DNA from: Pseudomonas costantinii
GTDB taxonomy: Bacteria > Pseudomonadota > Gammaproteobacteria > Pseudomonadales > Pseudomonadaceae
Length of the DNA stretch: 64,000 nucleotides
Assembly (NCBI RefSeq): GCF_001870435.1
Contig: NZ_MDDR01000015.1
Location: 1-64,000, forward strand
Reading direction: 5' to 3'
The translations under genes and the position numbers were made by a program. The notes beneath the pieces are model-generated. The model did not search any database. It was not told the DNA's origin and saw only the letters and a list, made by a program, of their open reading frames with translations. Below, piece by piece: positions 30,257 through 39,319 of the stretch. Position 1 is the stretch's first letter, and each line of letters begins with the position of its first letter.

Positions 30257-30347
30257 CGTAGCAGCTGTCGAGCCCTGGCGAGGCTGCGTCGGCGGTGTAT
30301 CTGACACACCGCCGACGCAGCCTCGCCAGGGCTCGACAGCTGCTACG
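30257..30347. repeat. Perfect 42-bp inverted repeat (REP doublet-like hairpin)
   Basis: Bases 30257-30298 and 30306-30347 are perfect reverse complements with a seven-base loop. The arm starts CGTAGCAGCTGTCGAGCCCT, a known type of REP sequence in fluorescent pseudomonads. It fills the gap between two convergent stop codons, so it can act as a two-way transcription stop or mRNA stabiliser. Confidence 0.97.
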
Positions 30348-30356
30348 GGGGTATTT

Positions 30357-31676
30357 TCAGAGCTGGCGCCGCGGTAGCTCAATCAGCACTTTCAACCCGC
30401 CCAACTCGCTCTCCTGCAACTGCAACACCCCGCCCCACACCTCGACAATATCCCGCACGATCCCCAACCCCAGGCCATGCCCATCAATCTGTTCATCCAG
30501 GCGCGTGCCACGGCTGAACACTTGGGCGCGCTGGGTTTCGGGGATGCCGGGGCCGTCGTCTTCGACGGACAATAGATAGCTCTGCAGCGTTTCGCTGACA
30601 CTCAAGCGTATTTCGGCATCCGCCCATTTGCAGGCGTTGTCCAGCAGGTTGCCCAACAGCTCCAGCAAGTCCTCGCGGTCCCAGGGCAATTGCAGGCTGG
30701 GCGTGACATGGCAGCTCAAGTCCAGGTGCTCACCGTGGATCATGCTCAACGTGGCCAACAGGCCAGGCAGCTCTTTTTCACAGTTGAACAAGGCCCCCGG
30801 CAGGGTTTCGCCGGCCAGGCGGGCGCGGTTGAGTTCACGGTTGAGACGTTGCTGCACCTGCTCCAGCTGTTCACGCAACAGTTTGCTCAGTTGCGGATGA
30901 TCCTTGAGCTGTTCGCTGGACGCCACACTCAACAGCACTGCCAAGGGTGTTTTCAAGGCGTGTCCCAAGTTACCCAGCGCATTGCGCGAACGCTTGAGGC
31001 TGTCTTCGGTGTGAGCCAGCAGGTGGTTGATCTGCGCCACCAGAGGCTCAAGCTCCAGCGGTACCTGGGTATCAAGTTGCGAGCGTTTGCCCTGTTGCAA
31101 CTGGGCGATTTGTTCTCGGGCGGTTTCCAATGGGCGCAAGGCGCGGCGCACGGTGACCCGTTGCAGGATCAACACCAGAAGCAATGCCGCCAGCCCCAAC
31201 ACCAGGCCGATCTGGCGCATCAGGCGAAAGCTTTCCCGAACCGGGGTGTAGTCCTGGGCCACACTGATAGAAATCGACTGGCCGAAGCGCTTGTAGTCCG
31301 AACGTAGTATCAGCAGTTGCTGGCCTTCCGGCCCCAGCTGCAGGTTGCCTTTGAGCCCTGCCTCGGGCAGACGCGGCAGTTCCTGGTCCCAAAGCGAACG
31401 GGAACGCCAATGTGTGTCGGCAAAATCAATACGAAAATAGTGCCCGGAGAATGGCCGTAGGTAGGCAGGAGACAGGCGTTGTTCATCCAACTGCACACCG
31501 TTCGGCCCGCGCACCAGCGCTACCAGCAGGTTCTCGCTGTCGTTGCGCAACCCCGCTTCCAGGTAGCGCTGCAAACCCGCCTCGAACAACCACAAACTGG
31601 TTTGCGCCAGCACCACGCCGACGACCACCATCACGCTGATCAGCCCCAGGCTCAGTCGCCGCTGAATGGACTTCAT
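30357..31676 (-). CDS. bqsS: Sensor histidine kinase, BqsS/CarS-like
   Basis: The 439-residue kinase has membrane helices near residues 8-30 and 156-172 that bracket a periplasmic sensor of about 125 residues, then HAMP, a dimerisation helix with the phosphoacceptor H239 in [12 protein letters not shown], and an ATPase domain with [16 protein letters not shown] and GHGLGLGIV. Gene order (tlpQ, kinase, regulator, two small PepSY proteins) is that of P. aeruginosa BqsSR, also called CarSR, which responds to extracellular Fe(II) or calcium. The start overlaps the regulator stop by four bases. Confidence 0.87.
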   Translation of the reverse strand: MKSIQRRLSLGLISVMVVVGVVLAQTSLWLFEAGLQRYLEAGLRNDSENLLVALVRGPNGVQLDEQRLSPAYLRPFSGHYFRIDFADTHWRSRSLWDQELPRLPEAGLKGNLQLGPEGQQLLILRSDYKRFGQSISISVAQDYTPVRESFRLMRQIGLVLGLAALLLVLILQRVTVRRALRPLETAREQIAQLQQGKRSQLDTQVPLELEPLVAQINHLLAHTEDSLKRSRNALGNLGHALKTPLAVLLSVASSEQLKDHPQLSKLLREQLEQVQQRLNRELNRARLAGETLPGALFNCEKELPGLLATLSMIHGEHLDLSCHVTPSLQLPWDREDLLELLGNLLDNACKWADAEIRLSVSETLQSYLLSVEDDGPGIPETQRAQVFSRGTRLDEQIDGHGLGLGIVRDIVEVWGGVLQLQESELGGLKVLIELPRRQL

Positions 31677-32341
31677 GCCGGGACGGCACCAAATCGGTAA
31701 CCCTGGCCGCGTCGGGTTTCAATCACGCTGCGGCCCAATTTGCGGCGCAGATGGTTGACGTGAACTTCCAGCACGTTGGAGTCGCGCTCGGTCTCGCCGT
31801 CGTAAAGATGCTCGGCCAGGTGGCTTTTCGAGAGGATCTGTTCGGGGTGCAACATGAAGTAGCGCAGCAGGCGGAATTCAGCGGCGGTCAGTTGGATTTC
31901 GTCGCCATCGCGCAGCACGCACTGGCGCCCTTCATCCAGGTGCAGCCCCGCGGCTTGCAAGGTGGGCTGGTTGGCCTGGCCGTGGGAGCGGCGCAGCAAC
32001 GCCTGGATCCGCAGGTGCAGCTCTTCAGGGTGAAACGGCTTGCTCAGGTAATCGTCGGCTCCGGCCTTGAGCCCTTCGATGCGCTCGGCCCAGGAGTCGC
32101 GAGCGGTAAGAACCAACACCGGAGTGGCCAGGGAGGCAGCGCGCCATTGCGCCAAGACCTCCAGCCCCGGCAAACCGGGCAGGCCAAGGTCGAGGATGAT
32201 CAGGTCATAGGGCTCGCTGCGGCCTTGATACACCGCATCACGCCCATCGGCCAGCCAGTCGACGGCGTAGCCCTGTCGCTGCAGGCCGGCCAACAGTTCA
32301 TCGGCCAGCGGTACGTTGTCTTCCACCAGAAGCAGGCGCAT
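31673..32341 (-). CDS. bqsR: OmpR-family response regulator, BqsR/CarR-like
   Basis: The 222-residue regulator has a receiver domain with acidic pocket (E7, D8), phosphoacceptor D51 in IILDLGLPG and K101 region YLSKPF, then a winged-helix DNA-binding domain ending in [24 protein letters not shown]. Its ATG overlaps the stop of the PepSY gene by one base (TGATG), and it overlaps the kinase by four bases, so the operon is tightly coupled. A candidate BqsR box upstream of the operon suggests autoregulation. Confidence 0.9.
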   Translation of the reverse strand: MRLLLVEDNVPLADELLAGLQRQGYAVDWLADGRDAVYQGRSEPYDLIILDLGLPGLPGLEVLAQWRAASLATPVLVLTARDSWAERIEGLKAGADDYLSKPFHPEELHLRIQALLRRSHGQANQPTLQAAGLHLDEGRQCVLRDGDEIQLTAAEFRLLRYFMLHPEQILSKSHLAEHLYDGETERDSNVLEVHVNHLRRKLGRSVIETRRGQGYRFGAVPA

Positions 32342-32655
32342 CAGTCGTCTTCCTTATCTTGGAGTAACACACCGGTCGCCGCATCCAGCTTGATCTCGCG
32401 CACCACACCCTCAGTGGTCACCAGCTCAACTTCATAGGCATATTGGCCGTGTTTTTTCTCAAGCTCGGCTTCCAGCAGCCGGGAGCCGGGATACCGCGCC
32501 ATGGCTTGCTGCAACAGTTGTTCCAGCGGCAGGATCACGCCCTGCTGGCGCAGCGCCAAGGCTTCATCCTGATTGAGGTCGCGGGCTGCCAGGCTTGAAC
32601 AGAACGCCATGAACACCAACGCCACGCCACTGCTGGCGCGTAAATTTACCTTCAT
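32341..32655 (-). CDS. Small exported PepSY-domain protein (second of two)
   Basis: The 104-residue protein has a signal peptide (start [10 protein letters not shown], cleavage near SLAARD) and a PepSY domain: [31 protein letters not shown]. PepSY proteins are small periplasmic or membrane modules that often accompany two-component systems. The position corresponds to the small genes upstream of bqsR in P. aeruginosa. It overlaps both the preceding and following gene by one base. Confidence 0.88.
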   Translation of the reverse strand: MKVNLRASSGVALVFMAFCSSLAARDLNQDEALALRQQGVILPLEQLLQQAMARYPGSRLLEAELEKKHGQYAYEVELVTTEGVVREIKLDAATGVLLQDKEDD

Positions 32656-32957
32656 TACGTATCCTGATGATTCTTGAGAACGCGCCCTGTGAGCGCGTCC
32701 AATTCGACTTCCCACTCGATGCCGTCGGCATCTTCCAGTTCGACTTGATACAGGTACTTGCCGTAAGCCTCGTCCAGGTCGGTGTCCAGCAAGGTCGAGC
32801 CGGGATGCAACGCCAGGGCGGTGGCTTCCAATTGTTCGAAGGCAACAATAGTAACAGTGCCGGGTATTTTCAGCGGCTTGTCGGGGTCCACTGCTCGGGC
32901 CTGTGCCGCCGTGGAAGCGATGATACCGGCGGCGACCAGCGCTGTGAGGCGCTTCAT
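32655..32957 (-). CDS. Small exported PepSY-domain protein (first of two)
   Basis: The 100-residue protein has a signal peptide (MKRLTALVAAG..., cleavage after AQARA) and one PepSY domain ending YLYQVELEDADGIEWEVELDAL TG. It is the first gene of the operon PepSY-PepSY-regulator-kinase; its TAA overlaps the next ATG (TAATG). The two PepSY proteins are paralogues and may tune the kinase in the periplasm; that is inference from position. Confidence 0.88.
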   Translation of the reverse strand: MKRLTALVAAGIIASTAAQARAVDPDKPLKIPGTVTIVAFEQLEATALALHPGSTLLDTDLDEAYGKYLYQVELEDADGIEWEVELDALTGRVLKNHQDT

Positions 32958-33012
32958 GGTGAATCTCCGTTTCAGGATGTTTTTCCTACGCAGGCCACGG
33001 TACGCGTCGCAA

Positions 33013-33028
33013 CTTAACTGAAACTGAA
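33013..33028 (-). promoter_or_regulatory. Candidate BqsR box
   Basis: On the minus strand TTCAG-N6-TTAAG lies 56 bases upstream of the first PepSY start. The BqsR site reported in P. aeruginosa is the direct repeat TTAAG-N6-TTAAG; here one half matches exactly and the other by four of five bases with the right spacing. Confidence 0.6.
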
Positions 33029-33117
33029 TTGCCACCATGGCAATTTCCTATAGGCATCTTTACCTATCACCGTGCGAGTTTTCCTATACTGCCCTGCTTG
33101 CTTCAAAAGAGACCGGT

Positions 33118-34197
33118 ATGACAGCCATCCACATCAAGTTTCCCGCCCTGACGCTCAAGGCCGGCAAACGCGCCTTTACGCGCATTCGCGAACAGGGCCT
33201 CGCGCCTGCGGATGTCGGTATTCTCCCCGGCGCGGCCGGTGGCCCCAAGGCGCTGGGCATCCAAGGCCTGGACCTCGCGCTGTTCGGCGATTGGCTGCCG
33301 CGCGCGCCACGCGAACGTGCACTGATCGGCGCGTCCATTGGCTCCTGGCGGTTTGCCAGCGCTTGCCTGCCCGACCCGGTGCAAGGCCTGCTCGATCTCG
33401 GTCGCCTGTACAACGAACAGCGCTTTGCCAAAGGCGTGACCATGGCCGAGGTCAGCCAGAGCTGCCGGCGCATGCTGGATGACCTGCTGGCCGGTCGCGA
33501 TGCGCGGGTCTTGGACAACCCCGACTATCGCCTGAACATCATGGTGGTCAAGAGTCACGGCCTGCTCGCCGATGACCACCGTGGGCGGCTGGGCCTGGGC
33601 CTGTCGTCGGTGATTGCCGACAACTTGCGGGGTCGCGCGCGGCTGTCGCGACATTTTGAACGGCTGATCATCCACGACCCGCGCCAGGCACCACCGGTGC
33701 ACCCGCTGAAGGATTTTCCGTCGCGCTTCCTGGACCTGGAACTGGGTAACTTGCGCCAGGCGTTGCTGGCATCCGGCTCGATTCCCATGGTGATGCAAGG
33801 CGTGCGCGACCTGCCCGGCGCAGGCAAAGGCACTTACCGCGACGGTGGCTTGCTGGATTACCACCTCGACCTGCCCTACCACGGCGACGACATCGTGCTG
33901 TATCCGCACTTCACCGACCGAGTCATCCCCGGCTGGTTCGACAAGGGCCTGCCGTGGCGGCGTAGCAATCAACAGGGCTTGCAGGATGTATTGCTGCTGG
34001 CGCCGTCGAAGGACTACCTGGCCCGTCTGCCCCACGGCAAACTGCCAGACCGCAGCGACTTCAAGCGTTTCATGGGTGATGACCCGAGCCGCAACAAGTA
34101 CTGGCAAACGGCGATGAGCGAGAGCCGGCGGCTGGGGGACGAGTTTCTGGCGTTGGCGGATAACGGCCAATTGGGCGAGCACTTGCAGGCCCTTTGA
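33118..34197 (+). CDS. Patatin-like phospholipase family protein
   Basis: The 359-residue protein has the patatin catalytic layout: a glycine-rich oxyanion loop ([12 protein letters not shown]), the nucleophile S73 in GASIGSW, and the catalytic Asp in the [10 protein letters not shown] segment. These enzymes hydrolyse acyl esters of lipids. There is no signal peptide. ATG at 33118 is favoured; an earlier in-frame start at 33037 would extend into the shared promoter region with the divergent PepSY operon. Confidence 0.86.
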   Translation: MTAIHIKFPALTLKAGKRAFTRIREQGLAPADVGILPGAAGGPKALGIQGLDLALFGDWLPRAPRERALIGASIGSWRFASACLPDPVQGLLDLGRLYNEQRFAKGVTMAEVSQSCRRMLDDLLAGRDARVLDNPDYRLNIMVVKSHGLLADDHRGRLGLGLSSVIADNLRGRARLSRHFERLIIHDPRQAPPVHPLKDFPSRFLDLELGNLRQALLASGSIPMVMQGVRDLPGAGKGTYRDGGLLDYHLDLPYHGDDIVLYPHFTDRVIPGWFDKGLPWRRSNQQGLQDVLLLAPSKDYLARLPHGKLPDRSDFKRFMGDDPSRNKYWQTAMSESRRLGDEFLALADNGQLGEHLQAL

Positions 34198-34294
34198 CGC
34201 CACGCAGTGCTCCTGCGGAGGGACGGTATGCCCGGCGAGGGATCAAGCTGTTAAACTCGCCGCCTGCCAGATACCTGACCGAGCTGAAAATACC

Positions 34295-34651
34295 GTGGAA
34301 ATCTTCAAAGAGTTTACCTTCGAGTCCGCCCACCGCCTGCCCCACGTACCGGAAGGCCATAAATGCGGCCGCCTGCATGGGCATTCGTTCAAGGTGGCGA
34401 TCCACCTGAGCGGCGACCTGGATCCCCATACCGGCTGGATTCGCGATTTCTCGGAGATCAAGGCGATTTTCAAGCCGCTCTATGAACGCCTCGACCACAA
34501 CTACCTCAATGACATCCCAGGCCTGGAAAACCCGACCAGCGAAGTGCTGGCCAAGTGGATCTGGAATGAGTTGAAGCCATTGTTGCCGGAACTCAGCGCG
34601 ATTCGCATCCATGAGACCTGCACCAGCGGCTGCATCTATCGCGGCGAGTAA
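34295..34651 (+). CDS. queD: 6-carboxytetrahydropterin synthase QueD
   Basis: This 118-residue enzyme of queuosine and deazapurine synthesis converts 7,8-dihydroneopterin triphosphate to 6-carboxy-5,6,7,8-tetrahydropterin. The zinc histidines are H13 (SAHRLP), H28 and H30 (LHGHSF); the catalytic cysteine is C24 in [20 protein letters not shown] is the usual C-terminus. The start codon is GTG. No other que genes lie nearby. Confidence 0.94.
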   Translation: MEIFKEFTFESAHRLPHVPEGHKCGRLHGHSFKVAIHLSGDLDPHTGWIRDFSEIKAIFKPLYERLDHNYLNDIPGLENPTSEVLAKWIWNELKPLLPELSAIRIHETCTSGCIYRGE

Positions 34652-34663
34652 GCCTGCGATATT

Positions 34664-34691
34664 AAAAAACCACCCCAGCGGTGGTTTTTTT
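34664..34691 (+). terminator. Intrinsic terminator after queD
   Basis: AAAAAACCACC pairs with GGTGGTTTTTT around CCAGC. The stem is symmetrical with A and T runs on both sides, so it can work in both directions; here it follows queD by 12 bases. Confidence 0.92.
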
Positions 34692-34749
34692 ATGCCTGAC
34701 GTAGCACCCTTCCACCCGAACATTCCGCTCGGCAAACACGGAGCCTCTA

Positions 34750-35373
34750 ATGGAAAACACCTGGTTGGCCCAGGCCAAACGCTTGCAGGCATTGGCATCC
34801 ACAGGCTTGCACTTTTGCACCGATGATTTCGAGCGAGAGCGCCTTGAGGAAATCGCCGAGATTGCCCACAGCATGCTGGCGCAACTGGCGGACGTGCCGT
34901 TGGAGCGCATCACCGGGCTGGTGCCGGACTTTGCCAAGCGCTATTCAACACCGATGATTGACGTGCGCGGCGCGGTGATCGAGGGCGACCGTATTCTGCT
35001 GGTACGTGAGTTGACCGACGGCTGCTGGGCGCTGCCTGGGGGGTATGCCGATATCGGTTTGTCGGCGGCGGAAAACATCATCAAGGAGATCCGCGAGGAA
35101 GCCGGACTGACCGTCACGGCGAGGACGCTGTATAGCGTTACCCACAAGGCCAAGGGCTTGTATCGCCCGGATGTGCGGGACTTCTACAAGCTGTATTTTT
35201 TGTGTGACCGGGTGGATCAACTCGCGCCCATGGCCGGGTTCGAAACCACCGAGGTGGGCTTTTTTGCCTTGGACAACCTGCCACCGCTGTCCCGTGGGCG
35301 GACCATCGAAAGCGATCTCGAGGCAGCTTTTGCGTTTCATCGCGGTGAGATCACTCAGACGCTGTTCGACTGA
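34750..35373 (+). CDS. Nudix hydrolase with N-terminal Nudix-associated domain
   Basis: The 207-residue protein has a helical N-terminal domain of about 65 residues (Nudix_N type) and a Nudix domain with the full box G98-L120: GGYADIGLSAAENIIKE and REEAGL. Relatives are ADP-ribose or nucleoside-diphosphate-sugar pyrophosphatases, but the substrate is not readable. It is monocistronic, between the queD terminator and the cytosine gene group. Confidence 0.9.
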   Translation: MENTWLAQAKRLQALASTGLHFCTDDFERERLEEIAEIAHSMLAQLADVPLERITGLVPDFAKRYSTPMIDVRGAVIEGDRILLVRELTDGCWALPGGYADIGLSAAENIIKEIREEAGLTVTARTLYSVTHKAKGLYRPDVRDFYKLYFLCDRVDQLAPMAGFETTEVGFFALDNLPPLSRGRTIESDLEAAFAFHRGEITQTLFD

Positions 35374-35564
35374 TCCAATTTGTATCACCGCTGCACTGCT
35401 TTCGTGCCTGACTGGGCACAAAGAACACCCCTTCCGGCAATTCGTCCCTGTTTGGCTATAAATACTGTGCACGGTGCACAGCGCCTACCGTGCGCCCGTC
35501 ACTGCCGCTGATTTGGCACGCGCGGTGCAATAGGCCTGCGTCACTCACTCAGGGAGCAAGGCAC

Positions 35565-36833
35565 ATGACGCAGCAAGAACCGGGCAATGATTACCCACTC
35601 AGTGAAGTCCCCTTGCATGCGCGCAAGGGTCTGGCGTCCACCGCAATGGTGCTGCTGGGGTTTACGTTTTTTACCGCGACTATGTTTGCCGGCGGCAAGC
35701 TGGGAGTGGCGTTCAGTTTCACCGACATGCTCGGCGTCGTGGCCTTGGGTAACCTGTTGTTGGGCATATACGCCGCAGGCTTGGGTTACATCGCCTTCAA
35801 GAGCGGCCTGAACTCGGTATTGATGGGCCGCTTCTGCTTTGGCGAAGTTGGCAGCAAGCTCAGTGACTTGATCCTCGGCTTCACCCAGATCGGTTGGTAC
35901 GCCTGGGGCACGGCGACCGCCGCCGTGGTGCTGGGCAAGTACTTCGAACTGAGCCAAGGCAGCGTGCTGGTTTTAATGGTGGTGTTCGGCCTGGTGTTCT
36001 GCGCCACAGCGTACGTGGGGTATCGCGGGCTGGAGATCCTGTCCTACATCGCGGTGCCGGCCATGGGTATCTTGCTGTTTCTGTCGATGTGGGTCGCCAC
36101 CGTGACAGTCGGCGGCTTGGATGGCCTGCTGGCGGTGGTACCGTCGGGCGAGTTGGACTTGTCCACCGCGATCACCTTGGTGTTCGGCACCTTTGTCAGC
36201 GGCGCAACCCAGGCGACCAACTGGACACGGTTTTCCCGCTCGGCCAAGGTCGCAGTGCTGGCCAGCCTGATTGGATTTTTCATTGGCAATGGCTTGATGG
36301 TGTTGATCGGGGCCTATGGTGCCATCGTCTATCAACAACCGGATGTGGTGGAAGTGTTGCTGCTGCAAGGCTTCGCCATGGCGGCGATGGCCATGTTGCT
36401 GCTTAACATCTGGAGCACCCAGGACAACACCATCTACAACTTCGCCGTCGCCGGCTGCAATTTGCTGCGCACCCAACGCCGCAAGACCGTAACCCTGGCG
36501 GGTGCGGTGATCGGCACCCTGCTGGCGTTACTCGGCATGTACGACATGCTGGTGCCCTACCTCATTCTGCTGGGCACGGTGATCCCGCCGATTGGTGGGG
36601 TAATCATGGCGGACTTCTTCTACCGCTATCGCGGCCAGTACCCGCGCCTGGCGGATGCACGTCTACCGGCGTTCAATTGGCCAGGGCTGGTGGCGTATGC
36701 CGTGGGCACCGTGCTGGCGTTCCACTCGCCGTGGGTAGCGCCGTTGGTGGGGATTGTTGCCGCATCGCTGACTTACATCGTGCTGACTGCAGTGCTGCGC
36801 GTGCGGGCACCGCTGACTGACGCGCCGGCATGA
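35565..36833 (+). CDS. codB: Cytosine permease
   Basis: The 422-residue NCS1-family transporter has twelve hydrophobic segments and the usual CodB features: an N-terminal PLSEVPLHARKGL, GGKLGVAFSF in helix 1, and TQIGWYAWGTAT and WTRFSRSAK further on. It takes up cytosine for deamination by CodA. ATG at 35565 has AGGGAG ten bases upstream. The stop overlaps the start of the pucR-type regulator gene by four bases, so the three cytosine genes form one operon. Confidence 0.93.
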   Translation: MTQQEPGNDYPLSEVPLHARKGLASTAMVLLGFTFFTATMFAGGKLGVAFSFTDMLGVVALGNLLLGIYAAGLGYIAFKSGLNSVLMGRFCFGEVGSKLSDLILGFTQIGWYAWGTATAAVVLGKYFELSQGSVLVLMVVFGLVFCATAYVGYRGLEILSYIAVPAMGILLFLSMWVATVTVGGLDGLLAVVPSGELDLSTAITLVFGTFVSGATQATNWTRFSRSAKVAVLASLIGFFIGNGLMVLIGAYGAIVYQQPDVVEVLLLQGFAMAAMAMLLLNIWSTQDNTIYNFAVAGCNLLRTQRRKTVTLAGAVIGTLLALLGMYDMLVPYLILLGTVIPPIGGVIMADFFYRYRGQYPRLADARLPAFNWPGLVAYAVGTVLAFHSPWVAPLVGIVAASLTYIVLTAVLRVRAPLTDAPA

Positions 36834-38047
36834 ATCTGACCGTCGCCGATGTGCTGGCTCTGCCAGGTTTAGAGTCCATGCGCCTGCGCGCCGGGGAAGC
36901 GGGCCTGGAGAACGGCGTGCGCTGGCCCTATGTCGCGGAAAACAGCGGAATCGCCGAGTGGGTGCTGGGGGGCGAGTTGGTGTTCGTCACCGGGATCAAT
37001 CACCCGCGTAATGAAGCCAACCTGTTGCAACTGCTGGAAGAAGCCTGTCAGCGCCAGGTCGCCGGGCTGGTAATCCTTACGGGGCCCACGTATATCCGGA
37101 CGATTCCCCAACGTTTGTTGGAGGCGGCTGAAGCCGTCGGCATGCCGTTGATCGAGCAACCGTACTCACTGAAAATGGTGCTGGTGACACAGGCGATTGG
37201 CTCAGCATTGATCCAGTCTGAGCAACTGGGCCGCTCGCGGCATGATGTACTGGAGCGTTTGCTGGCCGGTGATTATCAATCCCTGGATTTGTTGCTCCGC
37301 CGGGCCGCGCAACTGGGCATGTCGCTGGCGGGGCATTGGCAGATTGTGCAATTGCAACTGGACGGTGAGGAGTCGCTGTTTGCCCAAGGCGATGCGGCGC
37401 ATGTGGAAGTGCAGTTGGCCCGTCAACATGAGCATATCAACCGCCGTCTGCGGCAGTTTTCGGCGCAGCATTATGCATCACTGCCCGTGTTGGGGCGGGC
37501 TGGACAATGGACGTTACTGCTGCCGGCCAACGATGCCGTTGCGGCATTGGCCCATCGCCAGCAATTGGCCAACTGGCTGACCCCCTTAAACCTGCGGCTG
37601 GCACCCTTGAAGCTGTTTATCGGCCTGAGCGCCGCCGCGCACCCGCCTGCACGCTTGGCTCAAGCGCACGACGAAGCACGGCAGGCACTGGCGGCAGCGC
37701 GGCGTTTCAGCGACCGCGCCGGGCTGTGTGTTTATGACGAACTGGGCGTCTTGAAACTGCTCAGCGGGGTGCGTGATCGCGCCCTGCTCGATCAGTTTCT
37801 CAATGAACGCCTGGGCCCGCTGCTGCGCCACGACTTGCACCATGGCCCGAGCCTGATGCCGACCCTGGAAGCCTGGTTTCACGAGAATGGTAACCTTGTG
37901 GCCGCCGCCCAGCGCCTGGCCGTACACCGCAACACCCTGACGCACCGTGTCCAGCGTATCGAAGCCCTGTGCGGGCTGACGCTAGATAACGCTTATGACC
38001 GCCTGGACATCGGAATAGCCCTGATGATCTGGCGGCTGTCTGCCTGA
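36830..38047 (+). CDS. PucR-family transcriptional regulator
   Basis: The 405-residue regulator has the PucR N-terminal domain (TVADVLALPGL, ENSGIAEWVLGGELVFVTG), a middle GGDEF-like part and a C-terminal PucR-type helix-turn-helix (NLVAAAQRLAVHRNTLTHRVQRIE). PucR proteins control purine and pyrimidine salvage or degradation. It lies between codB (four-base overlap) and codA (27 bases), so it very likely regulates cytosine use and possibly its own operon. Confidence 0.92.
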   Translation: MNLTVADVLALPGLESMRLRAGEAGLENGVRWPYVAENSGIAEWVLGGELVFVTGINHPRNEANLLQLLEEACQRQVAGLVILTGPTYIRTIPQRLLEAAEAVGMPLIEQPYSLKMVLVTQAIGSALIQSEQLGRSRHDVLERLLAGDYQSLDLLLRRAAQLGMSLAGHWQIVQLQLDGEESLFAQGDAAHVEVQLARQHEHINRRLRQFSAQHYASLPVLGRAGQWTLLLPANDAVAALAHRQQLANWLTPLNLRLAPLKLFIGLSAAAHPPARLAQAHDEARQALAAARRFSDRAGLCVYDELGVLKLLSGVRDRALLDQFLNERLGPLLRHDLHHGPSLMPTLEAWFHENGNLVAAAQRLAVHRNTLTHRVQRIEALCGLTLDNAYDRLDIGIALMIWRLSA

Positions 38048-38074
38048 TTGTCTTTAGCCAAGAGGAACTTGCCC

Positions 38075-39310
38075 ATGCATATCATCAACGCCCGCCTGCG
38101 CAACCGTGAAGGCCTGCATGATCTGCACCTGGAACACGGCCGGATCGCCAGCATCACCCCACAAACAGCGGCACGGACGTTAGCCATCGACGACCTGGAC
38201 GCCGCCGGCAACCTGGTGATACCGCCCTTCGTCGAGCCACATATTCACCTCGACGCCACATTGACCGCCGGTGAACCGCGCTGGAACATGAGTGGCACAC
38301 TGTTCGAAGGCATCGAGTGCTGGGGTGAGCGCAAAGCCACCATCACCCAAGCAGACACCAAGACCCGCGCCAAGAAAACCATCCAGGCCCTGGCCGCCCA
38401 CGGCATCCAGCATGTGCGCACCCATGTCGACGTCACCGATCCGGGCCTCACCGCGCTGAAAGCCATGCTGGAGGTGCGCGAAGAAAGCACGCACTTGATC
38501 GACCTGCAAATCGTCGCCTTTCCCCAGGAAGGCATCGAGTCCTACCGCAATGGCCGCGAACTGATGGAAGAGGCCATTCGCCTGGGCGCCGACGTGGTGG
38601 GCGGCATCCCCCACTTCGAGTACACCCGCGACCAAGGCGTGAACTCGGTGAAGTTCCTCATGGACCTGGCCGAGCGCACCGGCTGCCTGGTGGACGTGCA
38701 CTGCGACGAAACTGATGACCCACACTCGCGTTTTCTTGAAGTACTCGCCGAAGAGGCCCGCAGCCGTGGCATGGGCGCGCGCGTCACCGCCAGCCACACC
38801 ACGGCCATGGGCTCGTACGACAATGCCTACTGCGCCAAGCTGTTTCGCCTGTTGGGGCACTCGGGCATCAGCTTCGTCTCCTGCCCCACCGAAAGCATCC
38901 ACCTGCAAGGCCGCTTCGACAACTTCCCGAAACGCCGAGGCGTGACCCGCGTCAACGAACTGCTCGAAGCCGGCATGAACGTGTGCTTCGGCCAGGACTC
39001 CATCGTCGACCCCTGGTACCCCCTGGGCAACGGCAACATCCTGCGGGTGCTCGAGGCCGGTTTGCACATCTGCCACATGCTCGGCTACCGCAACCTGCAA
39101 AGCGCACTGGACTTGGTCACAGACAACAGCGCCAAGGCGATGGCCTTGGGTGACCGCTATGGCCTGGAGCCAGGTCGCCCGGCCAACCTGTTGATCCTGT
39201 CGGCAGACAGCGACTACGAGGTGATTCGCAGCCAAGGCCTGCCGCTGTACTCGATCCGCAATGGCAAGGTGCTGATGAAACGGCAACCGGCGCAGGTAGA
39301 GTTTTTGTAA
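38075..39310 (+). CDS. codA: Cytosine deaminase
   Basis: The 411-residue amidohydrolase deaminates cytosine to uracil and ammonia. Metal and catalytic residues are visible: H56 and H58 in EPHIHLDATL, the HCDETDDP segment with the substrate histidine, SHTTAMGSYD, and the aspartate in GQDSIVDPWYPLG. ATG at 38075 with AGAGGAA upstream is chosen over 38048. It completes the codB-pucR-codA operon. Confidence 0.95.
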   Translation: MHIINARLRNREGLHDLHLEHGRIASITPQTAARTLAIDDLDAAGNLVIPPFVEPHIHLDATLTAGEPRWNMSGTLFEGIECWGERKATITQADTKTRAKKTIQALAAHGIQHVRTHVDVTDPGLTALKAMLEVREESTHLIDLQIVAFPQEGIESYRNGRELMEEAIRLGADVVGGIPHFEYTRDQGVNSVKFLMDLAERTGCLVDVHCDETDDPHSRFLEVLAEEARSRGMGARVTASHTTAMGSYDNAYCAKLFRLLGHSGISFVSCPTESIHLQGRFDNFPKRRGVTRVNELLEAGMNVCFGQDSIVDPWYPLGNGNILRVLEAGLHICHMLGYRNLQSALDLVTDNSAKAMALGDRYGLEPGRPANLLILSADSDYEVIRSQGLPLYSIRNGKVLMKRQPAQVEFL

Positions 39311-39319
39311 GAGGTTTGG

